Positions 8,114-17,240 of a DNA stretch of 64,000 bases are shown one piece after another; within the stretch, counting starts at the first letter, position 1, and every line of letters starts with the position of its first letter. The stretch lies in contig JAEEQB010000001.1 of assembly GCA_016285075.1 (NCBI GenBank), positions 1-64,000 on the forward strand, in the 5' to 3' direction. The translations under genes were made by a program, and so were the position numbers. The stretch comes from Prevotella sp. (GTDB lineage Bacteria > Bacteroidota > Bacteroidia > Bacteroidales > Bacteroidaceae). The notes below the pieces were generated by a model. The model was not told the DNA's origin and did no database searches. It saw only the letters and a list, made by a program, of their open reading frames with translations.

Positions 8114-9325
8114 CTAAAAGACGGTGGGGTTCTGATTGCGTTTGAGAAAGAAGGTCCTGGAAAACAGGAAGAAACAGAGTACGCCTAAGGCATTGACTGC
8201 TGCCACCGTCCAGAATGCAGAGGAATATCCATAGGTCTCGGCTATGAGGCCTCCGGCGAGTATGCCCAGCCCCATTCCTATATCCCATGAAATAAGGATG
8301 GTGGAGTTGGCAGTGCCGCGTTGGCTGTTTGTGGCTACGCAGATAGTCATGTTCTGAAAGGCCGGCCACATGTGGCCGTTACCAAGTCCAATGAGCAGCG
8401 CGGAGCCATAATAGCCAGTCATAATGAATGTACGGTCGTCGGCAAAGAGGGTTGGCATCAATATAAATAAGGTATATCCTATCAGTGAGATGACCATACC
8501 TTCTGCAGCATTGTGGGTAAGACGTCCCTTGCGCAACGCTTTTCCTCCTTGCAGTCGTGAGAGAATAAGGCCGATAGAGCAAAGCATGAAATAGGTTCCT
8601 GTGCCACCGGTGATGCCCAATTGTTCTTTGCCATAAATGGCCAGATAATTGCTGAGAACACCGAAGCAGAATCCAAAAGCCACCATGTTCACTCCCAACA
8701 GCCATCCACGTACTAAGAAGAAACGGTCAAGTGAGAGTTTGGCTTTGTTGCGTACTAGTTCCTTGGCTGGTATATGTATCGTGGAATCGATCAGCAGTCC
8801 TCCGAAGGCTACGGCTAAGGCAATCCAGAAGAGCAACTCAAAGCTATGCGTATATCTGTAGATGAAGATGCCGATGGTAGGGGCGATAGCCATAGAGAGG
8901 TTGTTGCTCAGTCCATAGTAGCCGATGCCCTCTGTGCGACGAGACGAAGGTAGCACATCAACTGCCACAGTAGAGTTGGCAACGGTCAGTGCGCCGAAGG
9001 GACCGCCATGAAGTGTACGGACAATGGTAAAGAGGAGTAGGGTAGAGGCTGCCAGGTAACCTGCGAAGAATATAGCAAAGGCTGTGAAGCATACCATCAA
9101 CACAGTCTTGCGTGGAAAGGAGTCAACGACGTAGCCACTGAAAGGGCGGAACAACAAGGCTGTTATGGTATAGCCGGAAAGAACCAGGCCAATGACATCC
9201 TTCGTGGCTCCAAAGTGCTCGTTGAGATAAAGGGGCAATAAAGGAGTCAAAATATAGAATGCGAAAAACAGCGAAAAATTCGCTGCCATGACCTTACAGT
9301 AGTTTCGGTTCCAGAGTTGATCCAT
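8114..9325 (-). CDS. MFS transporter, sugar-efflux/AraJ-like
   Basis: A 403-residue major facilitator protein with about 12 hydrophobic segments. The loop after helix 2 reads GYVVDSFPRKTVL, a form of the MFS A-motif, and helix 4 contains RTLHGGPFGA. Family members export or import sugars and drugs. It is the last gene of a minus-strand series xylB-xylA-MFS, so it may move xylose or a related pentose, but the substrate cannot be read from the sequence. A hairpin with a short U run separates it from xylA, so expression may be reduced relative to xylA or depend on read-through. Confidence 0.85.
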   Translation of the reverse strand: MDQLWNRNYCKVMAANFSLFFAFYILTPLLPLYLNEHFGATKDVIGLVLSGYTITALLFRPFSGYVVDSFPRKTVLMVCFTAFAIFFAGYLAASTLLLFTIVRTLHGGPFGALTVANSTVAVDVLPSSRRTEGIGYYGLSNNLSMAIAPTIGIFIYRYTHSFELLFWIALAVAFGGLLIDSTIHIPAKELVRNKAKLSLDRFFLVRGWLLGVNMVAFGFCFGVLSNYLAIYGKEQLGITGGTGTYFMLCSIGLILSRLQGGKALRKGRLTHNAAEGMVISLIGYTLFILMPTLFADDRTFIMTGYYGSALLIGLGNGHMWPAFQNMTICVATNSQRGTANSTILISWDIGMGLGILAGGLIAETYGYSSAFWTVAAVNALGVLCFFLFSRTFFLKRNQNPTVF

Positions 9326-9339
9326 TTCAGCGTATGAGG

Positions 9340-9377
9340 AAAAACAGGAGGACGTGAAATAATCAGCATCCTCCTGT
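9340..9377 (-). terminator. Hairpin between xylA and the MFS gene
   Basis: A 9-bp stem (9344-9352 with 9369-9377) has a 16-base loop. On the minus strand it is followed by a short run of four or five U (9340-9344). It could be a partial terminator downstream of xylA. Confidence 0.6.
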
Positions 9378-9398
9378 CGTAAATCCTAATGGTGTCGT

Positions 9399-10718
9399 TT
9401 ATTTCGCATAGAGTGCTACGATGGTTTCGTATTTCTCCTGCTTGCCAGAAGTCTGCTTGGGCTCCTCAACCTTCTTACCATATTCGTAAACCTGTTCAAA
9501 GGTCAACTTGCCATCTTCGAAGTCCTTGCCGATACCACTGTCGAAGCTTGCGTAACGGACTTTCTTCATGGCGGGTAGCTCAGAATTCTCAAGAATGTCT
9601 GCAGCGTTCATCAGGGCACGTGCCATTGCATCCATACCACTGATGTGAGCAATGAACAGATCCTCGAGGTCAGTTGAGTTACGGCGGATCTTGGCATCGA
9701 AGTTCGTACCGCCATTTCCTAAACCACCGTTACGGATGATTTCCATCATGGCCTGCGTCAGCTCAAAGTTGTCGATGGGGAACTGGTCAGTGTCCCATCC
9801 GTTCTGGGCATCTCCACGGTTGGCATCGATAGAGCCAAGCATACCAGCATCAACAGCACAAGCCAATTCATGCTCGAAAGTATGTCCAGCCAATGTAGCG
9901 TGGTTCACCTCTATATTCACCTTGAAGTCCTTGTCAAGGCCATGTGCCTTCAGGAATCCGATGACGGTCTCTGTATCTACATCATACTGATGCTTAGAAG
10001 GTTCCATGGGCTTTGGCTCGATGAGGAATGTGCCCTTGAAACCTTTGCTGCGGGCATAGTCACGAGCCATACCAAGCATCATGGCCATGTGTTCCTTCTC
10101 ACGCTTCTGGTCGGTGTTCAGCAGGCTCATGTAACCCTCACGTCCACCCCAGAATACATAGTTGGTTCCCCCCAGTTTGATGGTTGCATCGATGGAGTTC
10201 TTAATCTGAACGATGGCGCGAGCCACAACGTCGAAGTCAGGGTTGGTAGAAGCACCGTTGGCATATCTCTTGTTGCCGAAAACATTGGCTGTACCCCAAA
10301 GCAATTTAATGTTGGGGAACTGCTTCATCTTCTCCAAGGCATAGTCTGTGATAGCCTTCATGCGCTCCTCGTACTCGGCGATGGTGGGAGCCTCTTCTAC
10401 AAGATCCACATCATGGAAGCAGAAGTATTCGATGCCCAGCTTATCCATGATTTCAAAACCGGCATCCATCTTGTCCTTTGCACGCTGAACGGGATCGGCA
10501 GCCTTATCCCACTCATAAGAGCGGGTCTGTCCACCGAACTGGTCAGCACTGGCACCACCTAGCGTGTGCCACCAAGCCATTGCGAACTTCAGCCAGTCTT
10601 TCATCTTCTTGCCCATGACCTCTTTCTCTGGTTCATAGTAGTGGAAAGCCATTACATTCTTACTGTCCTTTCCCTCAAAGGGAATCTTACCGGTAAACGG
10701 AAAAAACTCTTTTGCCAT
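9399..10718 (-). CDS. xylA: Xylose isomerase, class II
   Basis: XylA interconverts D-xylose and D-xylulose in the cytoplasm. The 439-residue length and the sequence are those of class II enzymes, the group that includes the Bacteroides/Prevotella enzymes. Metal and substrate motifs are visible: FCFHDVD, VFWGGREGY, IEPKPMEPSKHQYD with the metal-binding Glu, EVNHATLAGHTFEHEL and SIDANRGD. It starts at ATG 10718, 57 bases after xylB, and the two are evidently cotranscribed. Confidence 0.97.
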   Translation of the reverse strand: MAKEFFPFTGKIPFEGKDSKNVMAFHYYEPEKEVMGKKMKDWLKFAMAWWHTLGGASADQFGGQTRSYEWDKAADPVQRAKDKMDAGFEIMDKLGIEYFCFHDVDLVEEAPTIAEYEERMKAITDYALEKMKQFPNIKLLWGTANVFGNKRYANGASTNPDFDVVARAIVQIKNSIDATIKLGGTNYVFWGGREGYMSLLNTDQKREKEHMAMMLGMARDYARSKGFKGTFLIEPKPMEPSKHQYDVDTETVIGFLKAHGLDKDFKVNIEVNHATLAGHTFEHELACAVDAGMLGSIDANRGDAQNGWDTDQFPIDNFELTQAMMEIIRNGGLGNGGTNFDAKIRRNSTDLEDLFIAHISGMDAMARALMNAADILENSELPAMKKVRYASFDSGIGKDFEDGKLTFEQVYEYGKKVEEPKQTSGKQEKYETIVALYAK

Positions 10719-10775
10719 AATATAGTCTGTTGTTATTTAATTTGAATTGGTTTTTATTATCTTTTTTCTAGATAC

Positions 10776-12266
10776 TTATATATTCTTGTTTAAGGTATTC
10801 TTCCATGCATTGTAGGCATTGAGATACTCATTGCGGAGGTTCTCTTCAGGCTCAATCACTTCTAACTTGTCAAGCGTTGAAAAAGCCTCATTGCTGTCTT
10901 TGTAGATGCCAGCACCGATGCCAGCACCCTTTGCTGCGCCAACAGAACCGTCAGTGTCGAACAGTTCTATGGTGGCACCGCTGACACCTGCTAAAGTGTT
11001 ACGGAAGAGAGGAGATAGGAACATGTTGGCTTTGCCAGCATGGATTTTCTTGATGTCCATGCCCATTTGCTGCATGATTTCCATGCCATAGCAGAAAGAG
11101 AATACAATGCCTTCCTGAGCGGCACGCACAAGATGAGCCTTGTTATGCTTGTTGAAATTCAGGCCATTGATGGAACAGCCGATTTCCTTGTTCTCCAACA
11201 CACGCTCTGCTCCATTTCCGAAGGGGATAATTGTTACACCTTCACTGCCAATAGGTACAGTGGCAGCCAGATCGTTCATTTCTGCATAGCCAACGTCTGG
11301 AGTGATGTTCCGGTGTGTCCAGGCATTGAGAATACCAGTGCCATTAATGCAGAGCAAAACGCCAAGGCGTGTCTGGTCAACGGTATGGTTTACATGGGCA
11401 AATGTGTTTACACGGCTCAGCTTGTCATAGTTCACTTCCCCTAAGACGCCATAGACTACACCAGATGTGCCTGCAGTAGCTGCTATCTCACCAGGGTTGA
11501 GCACATTCAGGGAAAGGGCATTGTTAGGCTGGTCGCCGCCACGATAGGTAATCGGAGTACCTGCTTTCAGTCCAAGCTCTGCGGCAGCCTCGGCGCTCAC
11601 CACGCTCTGTTCGGCAAATGTCGGAACGATGTCCGCAATCAGATCCTTGTCAAATCCATAGTAGTCCATCAGGAAGTCTGCCACTTGGTTATTCTTGAAA
11701 TCCCAGAACATTCCCTCACTGAGTCCGCTGACTGTTGTGTTGATGGTACCGCTGAGGCGCATGGCGAGATAGTCACCGGGAAGCATGATCTTGTAGATGT
11801 TGTTATAGAGCTCTGGTTCATTCTCCTTGACCCATGCTAATTTGGCAGCAGTGAAATTGCCTGGTGAGTTCAGCAGGTGGCTCAGACATTTGTCAGCACC
11901 GAGGTCAGCGAAAGCTTTTTCTCCATAGGGGACAGCACGTGAGTCGCACCAGATGATAGCAGGGCGCAGAGCTTTCATGCTCTTGTCTACGCATACCAGG
12001 CCATGCATCTGATAGGAGATTCCGATTGCTTTCACTTCCTCTGCTTTTGCACCGGAATCAGCCATGATTTTCTGGAAGGCCTGCTTGGCATATTGCCACC
12101 AGGATTCTGGATCCTGTTCTGCCCATCCTGTTTTGACTGCCATAATGGGGGCTTCTTTCTCGGGAAAGAATGCTGATGAAACACATTTGCCGCTATCGGC
12201 ATTAACTAATGATGCCTTGACAGAAGAACTGCCGACATCAAATCCAACTAAAAATCTGTTTGACAT
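10776..12266 (-). CDS. xylB: Xylulokinase (FGGY family)
   Basis: XylB phosphorylates D-xylulose to xylulose 5-phosphate, feeding the pentose phosphate pathway (tkt and rpiB are also in this window). The 496-residue protein shows the FGGY kinase N-terminal ATPase motif GFDVGSSSVKASLV, the GISYQMHGLV substrate segment and the C-terminal GGDQPNNAL and ATAGTSGVVYG motifs. The frame stays open upstream to 12371, but the upstream part is basic and unlike the family. ATG 12266 (MSNRFLVGFD) is the natural start. It is the first gene of the xylB-xylA-MFS series and divergent from the EPS operon. Confidence 0.95.
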   Translation of the reverse strand: MSNRFLVGFDVGSSSVKASLVNADSGKCVSSAFFPEKEAPIMAVKTGWAEQDPESWWQYAKQAFQKIMADSGAKAEEVKAIGISYQMHGLVCVDKSMKALRPAIIWCDSRAVPYGEKAFADLGADKCLSHLLNSPGNFTAAKLAWVKENEPELYNNIYKIMLPGDYLAMRLSGTINTTVSGLSEGMFWDFKNNQVADFLMDYYGFDKDLIADIVPTFAEQSVVSAEAAAELGLKAGTPITYRGGDQPNNALSLNVLNPGEIAATAGTSGVVYGVLGEVNYDKLSRVNTFAHVNHTVDQTRLGVLLCINGTGILNAWTHRNITPDVGYAEMNDLAATVPIGSEGVTIIPFGNGAERVLENKEIGCSINGLNFNKHNKAHLVRAAQEGIVFSFCYGMEIMQQMGMDIKKIHAGKANMFLSPLFRNTLAGVSGATIELFDTDGSVGAAKGAGIGAGIYKDSNEAFSTLDKLEVIEPEENLRNEYLNAYNAWKNTLNKNI

Positions 12267-12373
12267 AAATTGAGTGTTGATAATACTGTTTTTTCTGATT
12301 TTTACTGCAAATTTCCCTAAAAATTTTCTAATAAACAATTTTTTCACTCGAAAATCACATTTTTTTACCATAT

Positions 12374-12407
12374 TTTGAACACAATTAAAATTTTTTTTTT
12401 ACCTTTG
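12374..12407 (+). promoter_or_regulatory. Promoter of the EPS operon
   Basis: TTTG at 12374-12377, a 22-base spacer and TACCTTTG at 12400-12407 match the Bacteroidetes consensus. The spacer ends in a T11 run (12390-12400). Transcription should start near 12413, giving a leader of about 35 bases. No flanking inverted repeats of the invertible-promoter type are seen. Confidence 0.78.
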
Positions 12408-12447
12408 CACGATAGAAAGTCACGAAGATAAAAAACAATATTCATAT

Positions 12448-12816
12448 ATGAAAAAGAAAATCCTAATACTTGATGACAAAGAGACCATCGCAAAGGTGCT
12501 CTCCATCTACCTGATGAGTGACTATGATGTACAGTGGTTGCCCGATGGTTTGCAGGGAGTAAAATGGTTGCAGGCTGGCAACACTCCAGACCTTATCATT
12601 TCTGACATTCGTATGCCGGGGATGCGTGGGGATGACTTTTTGGAGTGGATTAAGCAGAACGAGTTGTTCCGACATATCCCTGTAATCATGCTTTCCAGTG
12701 AGGACTCGACGAGTGAGCGCATTCGTCTGCTGGAAATAGGTGCAGAGGACTATATTGTGAAGCCTTTCAATCCGATGGAGCTGAAAATCAGAGTTAAGAA
12801 GATCCTTCCTAACTGA
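12448..12816 (+). CDS. Single-domain response regulator (receiver only)
   Basis: The 122-residue protein is one CheY-like receiver domain with no output domain. The acidic pair Asp9-Asp10, the phospho-acceptor aspartate in IISDIRMPG (about residue 53), the Ser/Thr switch in MLSSED and the conserved lysine in IVKPF are all present, so it should be phosphorylatable. No histidine kinase is nearby. It opens the EPS operon, directly before a sugar transferase whose own N-terminus looks like a degenerate receiver. It may act by protein-protein contact with that enzyme rather than on DNA (inference). Confidence 0.92.
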   Translation: MKKKILILDDKETIAKVLSIYLMSDYDVQWLPDGLQGVKWLQAGNTPDLIISDIRMPGMRGDDFLEWIKQNELFRHIPVIMLSSEDSTSERIRLLEIGAEDYIVKPFNPMELKIRVKKILPN

Positions 12817-12836
12817 TAAACTATATTCATATATAT

Positions 12837-14048
12837 ATGATAGGTATAGTATATTTAGGAACAAATCCTCAGACTGAGGAGCGTCTGAAATATATACCAG
12901 GCCGCCTTGTTAAGCTGACCAAGAATTACAAAGACGCTACAGACGCATGTGTTTCCCATGTGCGTAACGAACATTTTATCGTGTTTGTCGAGAAAAATGT
13001 CCGTACAGAGGATGTTACAGCCATTACCTATCTTCGCAAGAAGTGTAAGAATGTCTATATCATTCTTTTGACTGATCCTCTTTCCAGTGAAGAAAGGAAG
13101 ATCTATCAGGAGTGTGGTATCAATGATACGTTGAATTTGTCTGCTTCTGTCACAGAACTGAACAAGAAGATTCAGTTTATCAGTGACAGGGAGAGCATCT
13201 TGTTTGATGATCAGGTCTCTAAGAAGCATATTCTTCGCTTTAAGATACCTCTCTGGAAACGTCTGTTCGATATTGTTTTTTCCAGTTTGGCTATTATTGT
13301 TTTGTCTCCTGTCTTCCTAATTACTTGGATTGCCATTAAATTGGAGAGTCCCGGACCGGCTTTGTTTAAGTCAAAACGTGTAGGTACGAACTATACAGTG
13401 TTTGATTTCCTGAAGTTCCGCTCGATGTATAGCGATGCAGAGAAACGCTTGAAGGAAGTGAGTAAAGCTGCTGGTAATCAGTATGCTGAGAAAGAAACGG
13501 AACAGGAAGAATCCAATGCAACCATCACAGCGCCCCTCGGTAATGAGGCTGAGATGATGATGCTCGACAATGGCATGGAATCGATGATGATGATCAGTGA
13601 CGATGAGGTAATGCTTGTCGGTGATGACTTTGTGGTTGCAGAGAGTGATTTCAACAAGGAAAAGGAGGAAGAGAACAACAATGCTTTTGTGAAGATTGAG
13701 AATGATCCTCGTGTGACGAAAGTCGGACGTTTCATCCGCAAGTGGAGTATAGATGAACTGCCTCAGTTGTTCAATATCTTGAAAGGTGATATGTCGATTG
13801 TGGGCAATCGTCCTCTTCCTCTTTATGAGGCAGAGAAGTTGACGGTCGACTCCAGCATTGATCGTTTCATGGCTCCTGCAGGTCTTACTGGTCTTTGGCA
13901 GGTAACAGAGCGAGGCAAGGGTGGAAATATGTCAGCTGAAGAACGCAAGCAGTTGGACATCACCTATGGCCAGACTTATAATTTCATGCTCGACATGAAG
14001 ATTATCTTCAAGACGCTGACAGCGTTTGTACAAAAAGACAATGTTTAA
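12837..14048 (+). CDS. Initiating sugar transferase with N-terminal pseudo-receiver
   Basis: The C-terminal part is a bacterial sugar transferase (WcaJ/PglC-like polyprenyl-phosphate hexose-1-phosphate transferase), the enzyme that loads the first sugar onto undecaprenyl phosphate. The membrane helix is at about residues 145-167. It is followed by SPGPALFKSKRVG, FLKFRSM (about 192) and the catalytic block DELPQLFNILKGDMSIVGNRP (306-326). Residues 1-120 have an alternating receiver-like pattern (IILLTDPLSSEERKIYQECG) but lack the acidic pocket. Between the membrane anchor and the catalytic block is an unusual Met/Asp/Glu-rich insertion at about 201-283. The gene follows the receiver gene by 20 bases and reuses almost the same leader, TATTCATATATATATG. 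Confidence 0.9.
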   Translation: MIGIVYLGTNPQTEERLKYIPGRLVKLTKNYKDATDACVSHVRNEHFIVFVEKNVRTEDVTAITYLRKKCKNVYIILLTDPLSSEERKIYQECGINDTLNLSASVTELNKKIQFISDRESILFDDQVSKKHILRFKIPLWKRLFDIVFSSLAIIVLSPVFLITWIAIKLESPGPALFKSKRVGTNYTVFDFLKFRSMYSDAEKRLKEVSKAAGNQYAEKETEQEESNATITAPLGNEAEMMMLDNGMESMMMISDDEVMLVGDDFVVAESDFNKEKEEENNNAFVKIENDPRVTKVGRFIRKWSIDELPQLFNILKGDMSIVGNRPLPLYEAEKLTVDSSIDRFMAPAGLTGLWQVTERGKGGNMSAEERKQLDITYGQTYNFMLDMKIIFKTLTAFVQKDNV

Positions 14049-14086
14049 AACTTTGAATAGATATATTGAATTTTCACGATTTAAAA

Positions 14087-15040
14087 ATGAATAGAATTAG
14101 ACATTTTATATTGACAGTGGCCATGGCAGGAGTAGCAACTTCTGCCTATGCTCAGTTCAATGAGAGTGGTATCAGTGCTGGATTCTTTGATTCCAGTGGT
14201 GAGAAGAGTATTAATTTCTCGGAGTTCCATCTTCCCCCTTTGGCTGTTCTTTTTGAGAATGCCAAGTCAACTCCTCAGGTTCTTACTTTGCAGAAAACCC
14301 AAGAACTTGCGGAGGCAGAGATTGCGAAACAGAAACGGCATATCTTCTCCTACATCACGGGTCATGCTAGCTTGAGTTATGGTATTTCCGATATGTGGGG
14401 CAACAATACATCTTCCTATAATATGCGTATCATGCAGTTCCAGGGAAGTGAGCAACGATATTGGAATGTGGGTGTCAATTTGGCTGTACCCCTTGAAGAT
14501 ATTCTGGATTTGGGCGCAGCCGTAAAGCGTAAGCGTTTGGAGGCAGAAAGAGCTACCTATGAGAAGGATAAAGCTTTTGATGATTTGAAATTAGAAATAG
14601 CAACTTTGTATGCCAAAATTACTAATGATTTGGTTACTATGAAAAGTATGAGTGAAGGTGCTGCAGCTTATCAGGGTGCAGGTGCTTTGAATTTGGAGGA
14701 TTTCCATAATGGTAACATGACGATTGAAGACTATGCTTGGACGAAAATGCATGAAATAGGTGTGGTAGAAGGATATCAAAATATGCAAACTCAAGTGACA
14801 ACAAATATTCTTCAGTTGGAAATATTGACTCATACACCTATTCTGACTAATTCCACTACTGAAGTGACTTTAGATCAGGCAGTTCATAAGTCAGAAAAAC
14901 AGATTGCCAAGGAAAATAAAGCCGTTGAAAAACGAGTGAAAAAGGCAGCGAAGGAAGAACAGAAGAAAATCGATGCACTTGAAAAAGCAGAAGCAAAGGC
15001 TGCGAAAGAGGCTGTCAAAGCTGCTAAGAAGGCAAAATAA
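14087..15040 (+). CDS. TolC-like outer-membrane/periplasmic protein with Lys-Ala-rich tail
   Basis: The 317-residue product starts with a signal peptide (MNRIRHFILT to AYAQF). Residues about 50-260 contain long helices and a central WNVGVNLAVPLEDILDLG segment like the membrane strand region of TolC-family efflux proteins. It is shorter than full TolC, as if one repeat were present. The last 55 residues are almost only Lys, Glu and Ala (coiled coil). It sits in the EPS operon where an outer-membrane exporter (Wza-like) would be expected, so a role in polysaccharide export is inferred. ATG 14087 was chosen over an upstream TTG because the signal peptide begins there. Confidence 0.7.
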   Translation: MNRIRHFILTVAMAGVATSAYAQFNESGISAGFFDSSGEKSINFSEFHLPPLAVLFENAKSTPQVLTLQKTQELAEAEIAKQKRHIFSYITGHASLSYGISDMWGNNTSSYNMRIMQFQGSEQRYWNVGVNLAVPLEDILDLGAAVKRKRLEAERATYEKDKAFDDLKLEIATLYAKITNDLVTMKSMSEGAAAYQGAGALNLEDFHNGNMTIEDYAWTKMHEIGVVEGYQNMQTQVTTNILQLEILTHTPILTNSTTEVTLDQAVHKSEKQIAKENKAVEKRVKKAAKEEQKKIDALEKAEAKAAKEAVKAAKKAK

Positions 15041-15065
15041 CTAAATTAAGAAAAATTATAGTATT

Positions 15066-17240
15066 ATGGATTTATTCAGGTATATTGTCCGTTTTTTATA
15101 TAAGATTCGTTGGTATCTTATCATTTTACCGTTAATCGCTCTTGTGGTAGCGTGGTTCTTGACGCGTAATATGGATCGTGTCTACGATGCTAATACTACC
15201 ATCTATACGGGTATGATTACTGGTTATAATATTGAAGGTGGTACAGGTATAGCTGGTGGTAATGCAACAACTAATTTGAAGAACCTGATGTTGATTGTGA
15301 CAACAGATGCTACCATTCACGAAGTATCGCTTCGTCTTTTTGCCCGTTGTATGATATATGGTAATCCTAATAAGGATAACAATTACATTTCAGCCCAACA
15401 TTTCCGTGAGTTAAATAGTAGTGTTCCAGCCGATGTGAAAGCCTTGATCAACAAGAATAGTGAGGCACAGACCTATGCCAATCTGAAAGCATACGAGAAA
15501 CCTTCGCAGGACAACTATATTTTTGGTATTCTTAACTATCATCCTTATTTTGGCATCAATAGTATCACCAGCAGATTAAAGGTAATGCAATTGCAAGGGA
15601 GCGATATTATTGATATTGGGTATTCTGCCAATGATGCAGGTGTTTGTTATAACACATTGGATATTTTGAATGATGTGTTCGCTCGTCAGTACCAACAATT
15701 ACGTTACGGAGAGACGAATAATGTCATTAAGTTCTTTGAACGCGAAGTCGCTCGACTGTATCGTATCTTGACAGGTGCTGAGGATGACCTGATTCGCTAT
15801 AACGTTGAAAAGAAAATTATCAACTATGGTGAACAGACCAAAGCTTTGGCTGGTATGGATGCAGGTCATCAAACTTCCAGCAATACTCAGTTGATGAACT
15901 ACACGACTACTAAGGCCTTGATGGATTATTTGGAGCGTCAGTTGGGTGATCGCAAAAAGATTATTAGTGCCAATAAAGAATTTACGAATCAAGTTACTGA
16001 TATCTCCCGAATCCAATCTCGTATTGCAAATTTAAAGCTGATGAACAGCGAGGGTGGCAATGAGGTTGAGTCGCAATTGGAATTGGCTAAGGCTGAAAAA
16101 ATGTTACAAGATGCAACGGGGAAAGTTAAGGACCTGACAAAAGATATTGAGGCTTCCAATTTTAGTACTGAAACGGGTGTAAAATCCGGTGACATGATTA
16201 ACAAATGGTTGGATCAGGTGCTTTTGTTGGAGAAAACTAAGGCTGAGATGTCTGCCAATGATGACTTCCGACGTAAACTAGATGCTCAGTTCCTTTATTA
16301 TGCTCCTATTGGTGCTACAATTTCCCGTAAAGATCGTCACATCGGTTTTATTGAGGGTAACTATATGGAGATGTTGAAGGCTTTGAATGCAGCCCGTCTG
16401 CGTCAGCGTAACTTGCAGATGACCACAGCAACCCTGCGTGTGCTTAATCCGCCGATGTTCCCCATGAATGCACAACCCACGAATCGTATGATGATTTTGT
16501 TGGGAGCCTTCCTGTTGACTTTTGTGTTAACGGCTCTATACTTCTTCATTATCGAGTTGCTCGATCGTACCCTTCGTGACCGTATGCGTTCTGAGCGTAT
16601 CACAAAGATTCCTGTCATGGGTTGTTTCCCAAAAGAGAGCACTTTGCGTTACCGTCGTTACAACAAGACCATTGCTGATATGGCATTGCGACAGCTTAGT
16701 AAGGAGCTACTCCCGCATTTTAAGGAAGGACAGCAGAATGTACTGAATCTGCTTTCTACCGATGCAGCTAACGGTAAAAGCTATCTGGCACAGGAGTTGG
16801 AGAATTATTGGGTGTCCATCGGTCTTCAGGTCCGTCGTCTCACCTACGATGAAGATTTCTTGGCTGAGGATAGTCGCTATATCATGGCAAAAGATATAAA
16901 AGATCTTTGTCCGGATGTGATGCCCAATGAGATTGTAATTATCGAATATCCAAACTTGGACGATAATTCCATATCACCTGCATTACTGAATATGGGAACG
17001 GTCAATTTGATGGTGACCCGTGCTAACCGTACTTGGAAGGATGTTGACCAGAAAGCATTGAAGGAAGTAATGTCTCAGCTGGAAGATCAGAATACACTCT
17101 ATATGTATCTGACAGAGGCTCAGCGTTATGCCGTTGAGGAATTTGTGGGTCAGTTGCCTCCTTATACGAAGTTCAATAATTTTGTCTATCGTATATCTCA
17201 GATGGGTCTGACTGCAGTGGAAAATAGTCACGCGAAGTAA
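15066..17240 (+). CDS. Wzz-like polysaccharide copolymerase with degenerate BY-kinase domain
   Basis: The 724-residue inner-membrane protein has a first membrane helix at about residues 14-32, a long periplasmic region with coiled coils and a second helix at about 473-497. The cytoplasmic domain (530-724) resembles bacterial tyrosine kinases. The Walker A-like segment is LLSTDAANGKS (near 562) and the Walker B-like strand ends IVIIEYPNLDD, both departing from active-kinase consensus, with no obvious Tyr cluster at the C-terminus. It should control chain length and export with the neighbouring Wzy-like protein. The family partner normally phosphorylates itself; here the kinase may be inactive or only bind nucleotide. 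The stop codon overlaps the next start (TAATG). Confidence 0.85.
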   Translation: MDLFRYIVRFLYKIRWYLIILPLIALVVAWFLTRNMDRVYDANTTIYTGMITGYNIEGGTGIAGGNATTNLKNLMLIVTTDATIHEVSLRLFARCMIYGNPNKDNNYISAQHFRELNSSVPADVKALINKNSEAQTYANLKAYEKPSQDNYIFGILNYHPYFGINSITSRLKVMQLQGSDIIDIGYSANDAGVCYNTLDILNDVFARQYQQLRYGETNNVIKFFEREVARLYRILTGAEDDLIRYNVEKKIINYGEQTKALAGMDAGHQTSSNTQLMNYTTTKALMDYLERQLGDRKKIISANKEFTNQVTDISRIQSRIANLKLMNSEGGNEVESQLELAKAEKMLQDATGKVKDLTKDIEASNFSTETGVKSGDMINKWLDQVLLLEKTKAEMSANDDFRRKLDAQFLYYAPIGATISRKDRHIGFIEGNYMEMLKALNAARLRQRNLQMTTATLRVLNPPMFPMNAQPTNRMMILLGAFLLTFVLTALYFFIIELLDRTLRDRMRSERITKIPVMGCFPKESTLRYRRYNKTIADMALRQLSKELLPHFKEGQQNVLNLLSTDAANGKSYLAQELENYWVSIGLQVRRLTYDEDFLAEDSRYIMAKDIKDLCPDVMPNEIVIIEYPNLDDNSISPALLNMGTVNLMVTRANRTWKDVDQKALKEVMSQLEDQNTLYMYLTEAQRYAVEEFVGQLPPYTKFNNFVYRISQMGLTAVENSHAK

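Noticed and set aside
9870..10562. A 230-codon open frame antisense to xylA
   Set aside because: It lies wholly opposite a well-conserved gene, has no promoter or family motif, and is explained by codon bias of xylA.
12267..12447. Search for an invertible promoter in front of the EPS operon
   Set aside because: No inverted repeats flank the promoter, and no UpxY-type antiterminator gene or invertase gene is adjacent.
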